From the NCBI GenBank assembly GCA_002453165.1, contig DKGH01000225.1:1-14661 (forward strand): a stretch of 14,661 nucleotides of DNA, in the 5' to 3' direction. Within the stretch, counting starts at the first letter, position 1. Each line of letters opens with the position of its first letter. Origin of the DNA: Verrucomicrobia bacterium UBA6775. GTDB taxonomy: Bacteria > Verrucomicrobiota > Verrucomicrobiia > Limisphaerales > UBA1096. A program made the position numbers and the translations under genes. Under the pieces are notes generated by a model. That model searched no databases. It was not told the origin of the DNA and saw nothing but the letters and a program-made list of their open reading frames with translations. Of this stretch, positions 1 through 7,756 are shown in pieces.

Positions 1-1029
1 ATCATGACGGACGCCGACGTGGACGGCTCTCACATCCGCACGCTGTTGCTGACGTTTCTATACAGGCAGATGCCGGCTTTGGTGAAACAGGGTTACGTCT
101 ACATCGCGCAACCGCCGTTGTACAAGGTGACCCGCAAGCGTCGCGTGGAGTACATCGATGACGACACGCAGATGACTCGGATGCTGCTCGACCTTGGCTC
201 GGAGGACGTTCGCCTGCGAAGCCTCGAAAACGACAAGGAGGTGGCAAAGAAACAGCTCTCCGAGATTCTTGAGTTGCTGCAGTCGCTCGACAAATACGCC
301 AACGCCATTCGCCGGCATGGGGGCGATTTCACGGACTACCTCGAGGAGCGCAACCCGAAGAAGAAATCATTGCCCAGCCACTTGGTGAAAATCTGGGAGG
401 GAAACGACGAGACGGTGCATTATTTTCACAGCGAAACAGCCTTGGCCAAGTTTGGTAAGGAAAACCCGGACCTTGGCCTGTTCGGCGAAGATGAGGAAGA
501 AGAAGACCAGGCGCTTGGCCAAGCGGAGGACGAGGAACCAATCGCCGAGGAGGCACCGGCCAAGCGCGGCCGCAAGCCGAAGAAAAAAGAAGGGCCACGC
601 CGACGCGCACGCCACGTGGAGCTGCACGAGCACACGGCGGTGGAGGAGATTCTGTCCAAGCTCAACCGCAAGGGCCTGAGCGTTGACCACTACTCAGCGC
701 AGGACGAGCCGTTGTTTGAGATCATCCAGGGCGAAGGCGACTCGGCCAACGCGAGGCGGCTGTTTTCCATCTCAGAGATTCTTAATGCGGTCATGGATGT
801 TGGCCGACGAGGCATCCAGATCCAACGCTTCAAGGGGCTGGGTGAAATGAACCCGAAGGAACTTTATGAGACGACCATGGCGCCGGAGACACGCAAGCTG
901 TTGCGGGTGGAGGAATCGGACGCCGTGGAGGCGGACGAAATGTTCACCAAGCTGATGGGCGAGGAGGTCGAGCCGCGCCGCCATTTCATCCAGGAAAACG
1001 CGCTCAACGTGCGAAACCTCGACGTTTAA
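1..1029 (+). CDS. gyrB: DNA gyrase subunit B, C-terminal part (partial at 5' end)
   Basis: This is the C-terminal part of GyrB, the ATPase subunit of type IIA topoisomerase, which with GyrA introduces negative supercoils into the chromosome. The frame is open from base 1, so the ATPase and transducer domains lie outside the window. Residues are numbered from the Met at base 4. Visible are the TOPRIM metal-binding motif MTDADVDGSHIRT (1-13), YIAQPPLYKV (33-42), the invariant RFKGLGEMNPKELYETTM (275-292) and the C-terminal LMGEEVEPRRHFIQENA block. The region between about 45 and 250 corresponds to the insert seen in Gram-negative GyrB. Here it carries an acidic stretch (161-184) followed by a basic KRGRKPKKK stretch (187-195), unlike E. 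coli. Two copies of the TTGGCCAA palindrome lie in this insert. gyrA follows after 23 bp, so the two are probably co-transcribed. ParE is unlikely because a bona fide gyrA is adjacent. Confidence 0.97.
   Translation: MMTDADVDGSHIRTLLLTFLYRQMPALVKQGYVYIAQPPLYKVTRKRRVEYIDDDTQMTRMLLDLGSEDVRLRSLENDKEVAKKQLSEILELLQSLDKYANAIRRHGGDFTDYLEERNPKKKSLPSHLVKIWEGNDETVHYFHSETALAKFGKENPDLGLFGEDEEEEDQALGQAEDEEPIAEEAPAKRGRKPKKKEGPRRRARHVELHEHTAVEEILSKLNRKGLSVDHYSAQDEPLFEIIQGEGDSANARRLFSISEILNAVMDVGRRGIQIQRFKGLGEMNPKELYETTMAPETRKLLRVEESDAVEADEMFTKLMGEEVEPRRHFIQENALNVRNLDV
441..450. repeat. Iterated palindrome copy, CTTGGCCAAG
   Basis: Exact 10-bp palindrome containing the TTGGCCAA core, inside the gyrB insert region. 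It is read as Leu-Ala-Lys. Confidence 0.9.
512..525. repeat. Iterated palindrome copy, CGCTTGGCCAAGCG
   Basis: Exact 14-bp palindrome in the acidic linker of gyrB, read as Ala-Leu-Gly-Gln-Ala. This is a different frame from the copy 71 bp upstream. Confidence 0.92.
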
Positions 1030-1052
1030 CCGGAAAGATTTTTTAGAGACAC

Positions 1053-3671
1053 ATGGCAGATTCCAAGGACAAGGATCCATTACCCGCAAGCAACACGCCG
1101 TTGTTTGCCGCCAGCGAGAAGATCCAAAAGATCAACGTCGCGGACGAGATCAAGAACTCGTTCCTCGACTACTCGATGTCGGTCATCATTTCGCGTGCGC
1201 TGCCGGATGCACGGGACGGGCTCAAGCCGTCGCAACGCCGCATCCTGCTCGCGATGCACGACCTAAACCTCGGCCCGGGACGGCAGTACCGTAAGTGCGC
1301 CAAGATTTGCGGTGACACCAGCGGCAACTACCACCCGCATGGTGAGGCGACGATTTACCCGACACTCGTGAACATGGCCCAGCCGTGGTCGATGCGCAGC
1401 ACGCTCGTCGACGGGCAGGGAAACTTCGGCTCCGTCGAGGGCGATCCGCCGGCCGCGATGCGTTATACCGAGGCGCGCCTGACGCACCTTGGCCATGCGT
1501 TGATGAACGACATGGACAAGGACACGGTCGACTGGGTGCCAAACTACGACGAGACCCGGCAGGAACCGACCGTGTTCCCGTCCGCATTCCCAAACCTGCT
1601 GATCAACGGCGGCACCGGCATTGCGGTGGGCATGGCGACCAGCATCCCGCCGCACAACCTCGGCGAGGTCATCGACGGAATCTGCGCGCAGATCGACGAC
1701 CCGGAGATCAGCATCGAGGGGTTGATGGAGTACATCAAGGGACCGGACTTCCCGACCGGCTGTCTCGCGGTGGGGTTGGACCCGATCCGCGCCTATTTCA
1801 AGACCGGCCGCGGCAGTATCAAGCAACGCGGCCGCGTCGGCGTCGAGCAGCTCAAGGGTAACCGCGAACAGATCGTCATCACCGAGATTCCGTACATGGT
1901 CAACCGCGCCACGATGGTTGAGAAAATCGCATCGCTGGCCAACGACAAGACCATCACCGACATCTCCGCCGTGCGCGATGAGTCGGACGAAAACACGCGC
2001 GTGGTCGTCGAGCTCAAGCGCGACGCTGTGCCGAAGGTGGTCATCAACAAGCTCTACAAATTCACCCAGTTGGCGACGTCGTTCAGCGTGAACATGCTGG
2101 CGATCGACCACGGCCGTCCGAAGACGATGAACCTCAAGGAGCTGATCAATGCCTACATTGAGCACCGCCGCGAGGTCGTCCTGCGCCGGACACGGTTCGA
2201 GTTGGACAAGGCCGAGGCCCGAGCCGAGACGCTCGAGGGGTACCTCTGCGCGCTGGCCAATCTCGACGAATTCATCCGCATCATCCGCAACTCAAAAAAC
2301 CGTGACGAGGCCCGCGTCAAGCTGCTCGCGTTCGAGTTCCCGGAAAAGGTTCTCAAGAAATGGGGCGTCAAGGTGCGCAAACCGGAACGCATCAAGGGCG
2401 GCTACTACCTGCTCAGCGAGGCCCAGGTGAACTCCATCCTCGACCTGCGCCTGTATCAGCTGACCGGCCTCGAGCAGGACAAAATCAAGGCCGAGTACGA
2501 CGAGCTACTCGTCAAGATCGAGGACTTGATGGACATCCTCGCACGCGAGGAACGCGTACTCTCGATCATCAAGGACGAGCTGACGGCCATCAAGGACAAG
2601 CACGCCACCCCGCGCCGCACCGACCTCGTGCCAGACGAGGGCGACATGGCAATCGAGGATCTCATCGCCAACGAAGGTGTCATCATCACCCTCACCCACA
2701 ACGGCCTAATCAAGCGCACCAACGTCAGCTCCTACCGCTCACAACGCCGTGGCGGCAAGGGCGTGATCGGCATGGGCACGCGCAAGGACTCTGTCGTGCA
2801 GGGCGAGGCCGAGGATTTCATCGAGCACCTCTTCACCGCCAGCACGCATGATTACCTCATGTTTTTCACCAACACCGGTCGCGTCTACGTGCGCCGCGTG
2901 CATGAGATTCCCGACATGGGCCGCGCGGCCAAGGGACGCAACATCGCGAACATGCTTGAGCTGCAATCCGGAGAAAAGATTGCCGCGCTCATCCGGGTGG
3001 AATCCCAACTGGGCAAAGACAAGGAAAACCTCACCTGGAAACAGGAAAAATTCCTCTTCTTCGCCACCGAGAGCGGCACGGTGAAAAAGACCGCGCTCGA
3101 GGCCTACTCCAACGTCCGCCGCAACGGCATCAACGCCATCGGCATCAACGAAGGCGACCGCCTCATCACGGTCAAGCTGACCACCGGCCACGACGAGGTG
3201 GTGCTCATCACCAACTCCGGCTTGAGCATCCGCTTCAACGAGGAAAACGTGCGCTCCATGGGCCGCACCGCGGCCGGCGTGCGCGGCATCAGGCTGGGCG
3301 GTAAGGACCGGCTCGTCGCAGCCGCAATCGTGGCCAAGGACGCCACCCTGTTGGTTGCCGGCGAAAACGGCATCGGCAAGCGAACCAACTTCGACGAGTA
3401 CCGCACCCAGTCGCGAGGCGGCAAGGGCATCATCACCATGAAGACCACGGCCAAGACCGGCGGTGTTTGCGGTGCATTGGCCGTGAAGGATTCCGACGAG
3501 ATCATGCTCATCACCTTCGGCGGCCAGATGGTGCGCACCGGCGTGGAACACATCCGCATGACCGGCCGCAACGCCCAGGGCGTGAAGCTGATCAACCTGC
3601 ACGGAGACGACCGCCTGCTCGCCATCGCCCCAGTCATCAGCGAAGACGAAGAAGGCGACACCGCCGAGTAA
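1053..3671 (+). CDS. gyrA: DNA gyrase subunit A
   Basis: GyrA is the DNA breakage-reunion and wrapping subunit of gyrase and forms a GyrA2GyrB2 tetramer. The product is 872 aa, close to E. coli GyrA (875). The winged-helix core is clear: SFLDYSMSVIISRALPDARDGLKPSQRRIL near the N-terminus, YHPHGEATIYPT, and DGQGNFGS. The catalytic tyrosine is Tyr138 in AAMRYTEARL, equivalent to E. coli Tyr122. The canonical GyrA box QRRGGKG is at 564-570, followed by further beta-pinwheel blades (for example QSRGGKGIITM). This makes it a wrapping gyrase rather than ParC. In the quinolone-determining region the E. coli Ser83 position is Ala99 and the Asp87 position is Pro103, with no gaps to Tyr138. The ATG at 1053 gives the expected N-terminus; the Shine-Dalgarno is weak (AGAG about 4 bases upstream). 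Confidence 0.98.
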   Translation: MADSKDKDPLPASNTPLFAASEKIQKINVADEIKNSFLDYSMSVIISRALPDARDGLKPSQRRILLAMHDLNLGPGRQYRKCAKICGDTSGNYHPHGEATIYPTLVNMAQPWSMRSTLVDGQGNFGSVEGDPPAAMRYTEARLTHLGHALMNDMDKDTVDWVPNYDETRQEPTVFPSAFPNLLINGGTGIAVGMATSIPPHNLGEVIDGICAQIDDPEISIEGLMEYIKGPDFPTGCLAVGLDPIRAYFKTGRGSIKQRGRVGVEQLKGNREQIVITEIPYMVNRATMVEKIASLANDKTITDISAVRDESDENTRVVVELKRDAVPKVVINKLYKFTQLATSFSVNMLAIDHGRPKTMNLKELINAYIEHRREVVLRRTRFELDKAEARAETLEGYLCALANLDEFIRIIRNSKNRDEARVKLLAFEFPEKVLKKWGVKVRKPERIKGGYYLLSEAQVNSILDLRLYQLTGLEQDKIKAEYDELLVKIEDLMDILAREERVLSIIKDELTAIKDKHATPRRTDLVPDEGDMAIEDLIANEGVIITLTHNGLIKRTNVSSYRSQRRGGKGVIGMGTRKDSVVQGEAEDFIEHLFTASTHDYLMFFTNTGRVYVRRVHEIPDMGRAAKGRNIANMLELQSGEKIAALIRVESQLGKDKENLTWKQEKFLFFATESGTVKKTALEAYSNVRRNGINAIGINEGDRLITVKLTTGHDEVVLITNSGLSIRFNEENVRSMGRTAAGVRGIRLGGKDRLVAAAIVAKDATLLVAGENGIGKRTNFDEYRTQSRGGKGIITMKTTAKTGGVCGALAVKDSDEIMLITFGGQMVRTGVEHIRMTGRNAQGVKLINLHGDDRLLAIAPVISEDEEGDTAE

Positions 3672-3674
3672 TCC

Positions 3675-3684
3675 CTTGGCCAAG
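3675..3684. repeat. Iterated palindrome copy in the gyrA / VCBS-ASPIC convergent gap
   Basis: CTTGGCCAAG, continuing into CG on the right, begins 4 bp after the gyrA stop codon in the 80-bp gap between convergent genes. Confidence 0.9.
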
Positions 3685-3710
3685 CGATGGTAGCCTGCCC
3701 GCGAGTCTGC

Positions 3711-3740
3711 AAAAAAGTTGGCGCAAAACTCCTCCGCGCC
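3711..3740 (-). terminator. Candidate intrinsic terminator of the VCBS/ASPIC gene
   Basis: On the minus strand, 11 bp past the stop codon, GGCGC and GCGCC can form a 5-bp GC stem with an 11-nt loop (3740-3720). It is followed by AAC and six T residues (3716-3711). The stem is short, so strength is doubtful, but the order and position are right. Confidence 0.4.
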
Positions 3741-3751
3741 TTCGCGAGAGA

Positions 3752-6700
3752 TTAGCGCTTCAAATACAGCTTGGTTTCAGCGTCGCGTTGGGTCACGGCG
3801 AGGTCCGGTTTTTTGTCCCCGTTGAAGTCCGCCACGACCGCGCCGCGTTGCTCGCCGTAGATCGTGATTCCGCTTCGCTGACCTCTTTGCGGTTGAAAAC
3901 CACCTTTCCCATCGCCGGTCAGCAGCAGGCCTCGGCCGCTGTCGTAGCGTGAATAACGGGCCGGCACGCCGAAATCGTTCTGCGCGAGGAACAAATCTGA
4001 AACGCCATCCCCGTCGAAATCGGCCACGCAAATATCGAACGCCGGAGATAGCTGCGCCTCATCCGGCAGCGGCTTGAAGGTGAATTTGCCACCGGCATTT
4101 AGAAACACACCGGAGGCGAGCGAGTTGAATTCAACCGCCTTCATGTCGGAAATGGTCGGGCCGAGAATGCGCGGTACGGTTGCGGTAGAGAACGCCCTAT
4201 TGCGGGTGTAAGTGCCACGGACTTGCGGGAAGGTGTTGGCGAACACCTCCAACTTGCGAACCGGCCGCCAGTTGTTCTGGGCGCGGTCGACAAAGATCTC
4301 GGCCAGCTCGTTGATGCCGTCCGCATCGGCGTCGCCATAGAGCAAGCGCACCGGCGAGCCGTAAAATTTGTACGGCGTGTTCAGACCCATGTTGCTGGCA
4401 ACGATGTCGAGTGTCCCGTCCCCATTAACGTCCGCAAGCTGGGCGTTGTGCCAAAGGCCCCTGTGCGCCGCAAGGCCAAGCGCCGGGCCAGCCTCGGTAA
4501 AATTCCCGGCGTTGTTTTGTAGCAGGGCGATGCTGTTCCATTCTCGGGCCAGCACGAGGTCGGTGTCGCCGTCGCCGTCCGTGTCACCTGCCGCAACGCT
4601 GCGAACCAGGCCAAGCCCGGGAAACAGCCGGGGAGCGAAGTCGCCGCCGTTGTTGATAAACAATACCGAGGCGGCGGCGGCGGGAAATTGGCCAAGCGCC
4701 GGGCCGCCGCCGATGAACAGGTCGGTGTCGCCGTCGCCCTCGGCATCGAACGCCGCCGCACTGCCGGGCTTGCCGTCGACGGCCAAGCGCTTGGCCAAGC
4801 GCAGTTGACCGTTTTCAATAGTATAAACAGCAGGCGGCTCGGAAAGGTGCAACAGCATCTGCGCTTGGCCGTCGGTGAACGGAATCAAGCCGATGCCGCC
4901 GGAGGGCAGCGAGTTGGCCGATCGCTTGAAGTTCCCCGCGCCGTCATTGAGCAGGATGGTCAACTGCGGATCGTTTGTGTCTGTCACCAGCAGGTCGGTA
5001 TCTCCATCGCCGTCCACATCAGCCGCAGCCAACGCCGGGCCGTCATGGTTTAGGCTGCGGGGCAGCGCGGGCTGCAGTTCAAAGTCGTCCCGGAATGTTG
5101 CGTTGTGACGGTGGCCAAGCTGCGCACTGGCGTCGGCGAAGAGAGTCGTCGCAGCGCTTGGCTTGGCCGGGATCGGCTTGGTCTCCGCCTGGCGAATTTC
5201 GTAGAGGCGACCCGCGGTCGCATTTTCCATCGTGGTGCGGGTGCCGTCGCGCCAATCGACCTCGATGCGAAATGTCTCCCCTGCCTTGGCCGCGAAAGTG
5301 CGCTGGGCCTGGTCGCCGCTGACGTAGCGGCCGCCGGTCATCATTTCCTGTGCCTGTTGCCCCCGGCCAGGCGAACTGTGCACGCGAATGCGCGCTCCGG
5401 TGCCCTCGGTGTTTTTGCCGTTGCCGGCCAGGCGCACGGCCACACGTGGCGCTGTGGCATTGTTCCGGTAGACCAGCGCCGGCCCCTTGAGGCAGCTGAT
5501 CACGGCATCGAGATCGCCGTCGTTGTCGAGGTCGCCTAGCGCCATGCCGTGGCCGTCGTGTTTGTCGTTAAATCCCCACCGGGCACCAACCTCCTCGAAG
5601 CGCAAATTGCCGAGATTACGATAGGCGACGTTGGGTGTGTCGAGCGGCGGGAAAAGAAAGATCGTCTTCCGCTTTTGCGCGACCGGGATTTTGCCGAGCC
5701 GACCGATCTTGTGCTGGGTGTCGAGGTCGTCGGTGTCAAACTCGAACCCATTGGTCACGAGTATGTCCTCCCAACCATCGAGGTCGACATCAAGGAAAAC
5801 ACTGCTCCAAGACCACTCAGACGCGGCCACGCCGGAAAAGTAGGCAGCCTCCGCAAAGGTGCCGTCTCCTCGACTGATGTAGAGGCAATTGCGGCGGCTC
5901 TGCGGCTGGTGCGTGAAGTCGCCGGGAGCCACCGGATCAGCCGGAATGGTGCCCTGCTGCGTGAGGCGGCGGCCGTGATTTGCGCTGAGCATCTCGACAA
6001 CAAAAAAGTCGTCGTAGCCATCGCGGTTGATGTCGGCGAAGTCCACACCCATCGCAGAAAAACTTAACTGTCGCACGGCGAGCGGCGATATTTCACGGAA
6101 GTTTCCCCGTCCATCATTGATCCAAAAACGATCCTCGGTGAATCCGTCGTTGGCGATGAACAGGTCCGGGGCACGGTCGCCGTTGATGTCGCGGAAAATC
6201 GCACTCAAACCTTGGTCACGGTACGGCTCGCTGAGCGGCTTGCCGTCGTGCGTAGTGAATCGACCACCGCCCCAATCGAGTCTGGTAAACCGTCCGGTGC
6301 CGTCGTTGAGAAAAAACTCGTCCGGCTCGCCGTACTCAAACATCTGGCTGTTGATGAACTTGATCCGGCTGGCGAACGGCCCGCGCACAGTGAGCTGGCC
6401 GTTGACGTTGACGATGTCGAGTTTGCCGCCGTCCTTCAGCACGGACTTGGCACCGTAGTTGACCACGTACAGGTCAAGATCGCCGTCGCCGTCGATGTCA
6501 GCCAACGCTAGCGAGCTGCTGCCGAAGCGTGTGCCGATGCCAGAGGCTATGGTGATGTCGGTGAACTTGCCGTTGCCGTCGTTTCGAAAAAGCCGGTTAG
6601 GCTGCCCCATGGCCGTGACGAACAGGTCGAGATCGCGGTCTCCATCGACATCCGCAAACGTCGCCCCACTGGAAAACTGGGAGGGACATGCCGTGCCGGT

Positions 6701-7057
6701 GGCGGCGGTGGTGTCCTCAAACTTCCAGTTGCCAAGGTTGCGGTACATCACGTTGCTGCCATCGAGCCGACAGAGGTAAATGTCGCAACGCCCGTCGTTG
6801 TCGTAGTCGCCCAACGCCACACCGGAACCGTTGAGAAGGTTTTTGTTGGAGATCAGGATTAGGGTGGAAAGCGTGTTGGTGAACTGCACACCGGTGTACG
6901 CCGGGTTCATCAGCGTGAACCCCGGCCTACCGCTGCCGGCAGCGGCAAGGTCAGCCCAGCGATGCGCCCCGCTCTTTTGCCAATCCAACGCCATGCCGTT
7001 GGCCAGGGTCAACAGGATGCCAAGTAGCAGCGTGATGTGTCGGTTCAATTGAGTCAT
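3752..7057 (-). CDS. Secreted VCBS/FG-GAP repeat protein with internal ASPIC/UnbV domain (CRTAC1-like)
   Basis: This is a 1101-aa exported protein. Residues 1-23 form a signal peptide (hydrophobic LLLGILLTLANGMA). The first half has seven calcium-loop motifs of type DxDxDG, starting near residues 84, 136, 187, 290, 342, 423 and 509. They are paired with NDGxGxF turns, as in FG-GAP/VCBS beta-propellers. Residues about 550-625 (GKNTEGTGARIRVHSSPG ... GGRYVSGDQ ... IEVDWRDGTRTTM) match the UnbV/ASPIC domain. Seven more loops follow near 680, 771, 825, 876, 909, 1013 and 1078; the one at 909 is degenerate. Large proteins of this family are common in Verrucomicrobia, Planctomycetes and Bacteroidetes. 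Their ligands are mostly unknown, and a cell-surface or periplasmic adhesion/polymer-binding role is only inference. No C-terminal sorting domain is evident. The start ATG has no clear Shine-Dalgarno and sits 12-15 bp downstream of a palindrome copy. The methyltransferase gene lies 63 bp upstream on the same strand. Confidence 0.93.
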   Translation of the reverse strand: MTQLNRHITLLLGILLTLANGMALDWQKSGAHRWADLAAAGSGRPGFTLMNPAYTGVQFTNTLSTLILISNKNLLNGSGVALGDYDNDGRCDIYLCRLDGSNVMYRNLGNWKFEDTTAATGTACPSQFSSGATFADVDGDRDLDLFVTAMGQPNRLFRNDGNGKFTDITIASGIGTRFGSSSLALADIDGDGDLDLYVVNYGAKSVLKDGGKLDIVNVNGQLTVRGPFASRIKFINSQMFEYGEPDEFFLNDGTGRFTRLDWGGGRFTTHDGKPLSEPYRDQGLSAIFRDINGDRAPDLFIANDGFTEDRFWINDGRGNFREISPLAVRQLSFSAMGVDFADINRDGYDDFFVVEMLSANHGRRLTQQGTIPADPVAPGDFTHQPQSRRNCLYISRGDGTFAEAAYFSGVAASEWSWSSVFLDVDLDGWEDILVTNGFEFDTDDLDTQHKIGRLGKIPVAQKRKTIFLFPPLDTPNVAYRNLGNLRFEEVGARWGFNDKHDGHGMALGDLDNDGDLDAVISCLKGPALVYRNNATAPRVAVRLAGNGKNTEGTGARIRVHSSPGRGQQAQEMMTGGRYVSGDQAQRTFAAKAGETFRIEVDWRDGTRTTMENATAGRLYEIRQAETKPIPAKPSAATTLFADASAQLGHRHNATFRDDFELQPALPRSLNHDGPALAAADVDGDGDTDLLVTDTNDPQLTILLNDGAGNFKRSANSLPSGGIGLIPFTDGQAQMLLHLSEPPAVYTIENGQLRLAKRLAVDGKPGSAAAFDAEGDGDTDLFIGGGPALGQFPAAAASVLFINNGGDFAPRLFPGLGLVRSVAAGDTDGDGDTDLVLAREWNSIALLQNNAGNFTEAGPALGLAAHRGLWHNAQLADVNGDGTLDIVASNMGLNTPYKFYGSPVRLLYGDADADGINELAEIFVDRAQNNWRPVRKLEVFANTFPQVRGTYTRNRAFSTATVPRILGPTISDMKAVEFNSLASGVFLNAGGKFTFKPLPDEAQLSPAFDICVADFDGDGVSDLFLAQNDFGVPARYSRYDSGRGLLLTGDGKGGFQPQRGQRSGITIYGEQRGAVVADFNGDKKPDLAVTQRDAETKLYLKR
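4688..4695. repeat. Iterated palindrome copy, TTGGCCAA core
   Basis: Exact 8-bp core, extended on one side to GGCCAAGCG, inside the VCBS/ASPIC gene. On the minus strand it is read as Leu-Gly-Gln. Confidence 0.85.
4781..4802. repeat. Longest palindrome copy: two overlapping 16-bp palindromes
   Basis: Positions 4787-4802 are the perfect 16-bp palindrome GCGCTTGGCCAAGCGC. Positions 4781-4796 are a second perfect palindrome, GGCCAAGCGCTTGGCC. Together they form a 22-bp stretch with an exact 12-bp period (unit GGCCAAGCGCTT). It lies within the VCBS/ASPIC gene, encoding Leu-Ala-Lys-Arg-Leu-Ala on the minus strand. Confidence 0.93.
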
Positions 7058-7068
7058 GCCAACAGGAG

Positions 7069-7079
7069 CGCTTGGCCAA
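7069..7079. repeat. Iterated palindrome copy just upstream of the VCBS/ASPIC start codon
   Basis: CGCTTGGCCAA with the exact TTGGCCAA core at 7072-7079. It lies in the 63-bp gap between the methyltransferase gene and the VCBS/ASPIC gene. A degenerate half-copy (GCGCTTGGC) is at about 7113-7121. Confidence 0.88.
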
Positions 7080-7120
7080 ACTAGTTTTTTTGGAGCCGAA
7101 ACGAAAGCGAAAGCGCTTGG

Positions 7121-7714
7121 CTACCTCCGGCGCCAGAGGTTCATCAGTTCCTTGCCCTGCCGGTTTTCGTACGAGCGCGGTGTCCAACGGCGGATCAGTT
7201 CGAAGTCGGGTAGAAAGCGTTCGTCAAGTTCCCCGGCGGTGGTGCTGAACGGCGGATCGCCGTCATCGTCGGTGATGATGTAATTCACCGCGAGGTACGT
7301 CCCGCCTGGCCTAAGCCAGCGCTTGGCTGCGCGGACGTAGGCGTCGCGCTGCCCGGGGTTTATGGCACAAAACAGGGTGTGCTCAAACAGGAGATCGAAC
7401 GGTTGAGGAGATTTGTCTTCAAGAAAATTTCCAAGCCGAAAATCGATTTCCAGCCCCTCAGCAGCAGCCAACTCCTGGGCCAGAGGCACAGAGCTGGGCG
7501 CGATGTCCAGCCCGGTGACCTGCCAACCGGCCTTGGACAGGGTGCGGGCGTCGTGTCCCCTGCCACAGCCCGGGACGAGCGCTTGGCCAAGCGGGAGGTT
7601 GGCTTCATTGGATGCCAGAAAATCGACCAGCCCCGGCGAGGCTTCGCCGTGATCCCACATCAAATCGCCCTCCTGATAAAACGATTCCCAATCCCTGTCC
7701 CCGTTGATTTGCAT
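7121..7714 (-). CDS. SAM-dependent methyltransferase, TPMT/HOL (thiol/halide methyltransferase-like) family
   Basis: The predicted 197-aa cytosolic class I methyltransferase has the family's N-terminal signature DWESFYQEGDLMWDHGEASPGLVDFL (residues about 8-33). SAM-binding motif I is ALVPGCGRGHD (45-55), followed by the acidic end of strand 2 (GLDIAPSSV). The conserved FDLLFEHTLFCAINP (106-120) and WLRPGGTYLAV blocks follow. This pattern fits the thiopurine S-methyltransferase superfamily, which includes plant HOL halide/thiol methyltransferases. The true acceptor (thiol, halide or metalloid) cannot be read from sequence. I chose the ATG at 7712-7714 (Met-Gln-Ile-Asn), which has AGGG just upstream. 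A longer start at 7768 would add 18 non-family residues and overlap the divergent gene beginning at 7757. A perfect 14-bp palindrome copy encodes PLGQAL just before motif I. It could be co-transcribed with the VCBS/ASPIC gene 63 bp downstream. Confidence 0.85.
   Translation of the reverse strand: MQINGDRDWESFYQEGDLMWDHGEASPGLVDFLASNEANLPLGQALVPGCGRGHDARTLSKAGWQVTGLDIAPSSVPLAQELAAAEGLEIDFRLGNFLEDKSPQPFDLLFEHTLFCAINPGQRDAYVRAAKRWLRPGGTYLAVNYIITDDDGDPPFSTTAGELDERFLPDFELIRRWTPRSYENRQGKELMNLWRRR
7580..7593. repeat. Iterated palindrome copy, CGCTTGGCCAAGCG
   Basis: Exact 14-bp palindrome within the methyltransferase gene, read as Pro-Leu-Gly-Gln-Ala-Leu just before SAM motif I. Confidence 0.92.
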
Positions 7715-7756
7715 TGACCCTGCGCGCAGAACGGTTAGGAACTTGGCCGAGTTTCT

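Noticed and set aside
1263..2165. 300-aa open frame antisense to gyrA
   Set aside because: It lies wholly opposite a conserved gyrA, shows no family motif, and is expected from GC-rich codon use.
2739..3683. 314-aa open frame opposite the gyrA C-terminal domain
   Set aside because: Shadow of the gyrA beta-pinwheel coding strand.
7071..7092. Palindrome followed by TAG and seven T, resembling a + strand terminator
   Set aside because: No + strand gene lies upstream to be terminated; both flanking genes are on the minus strand, and the core stem has almost no loop.
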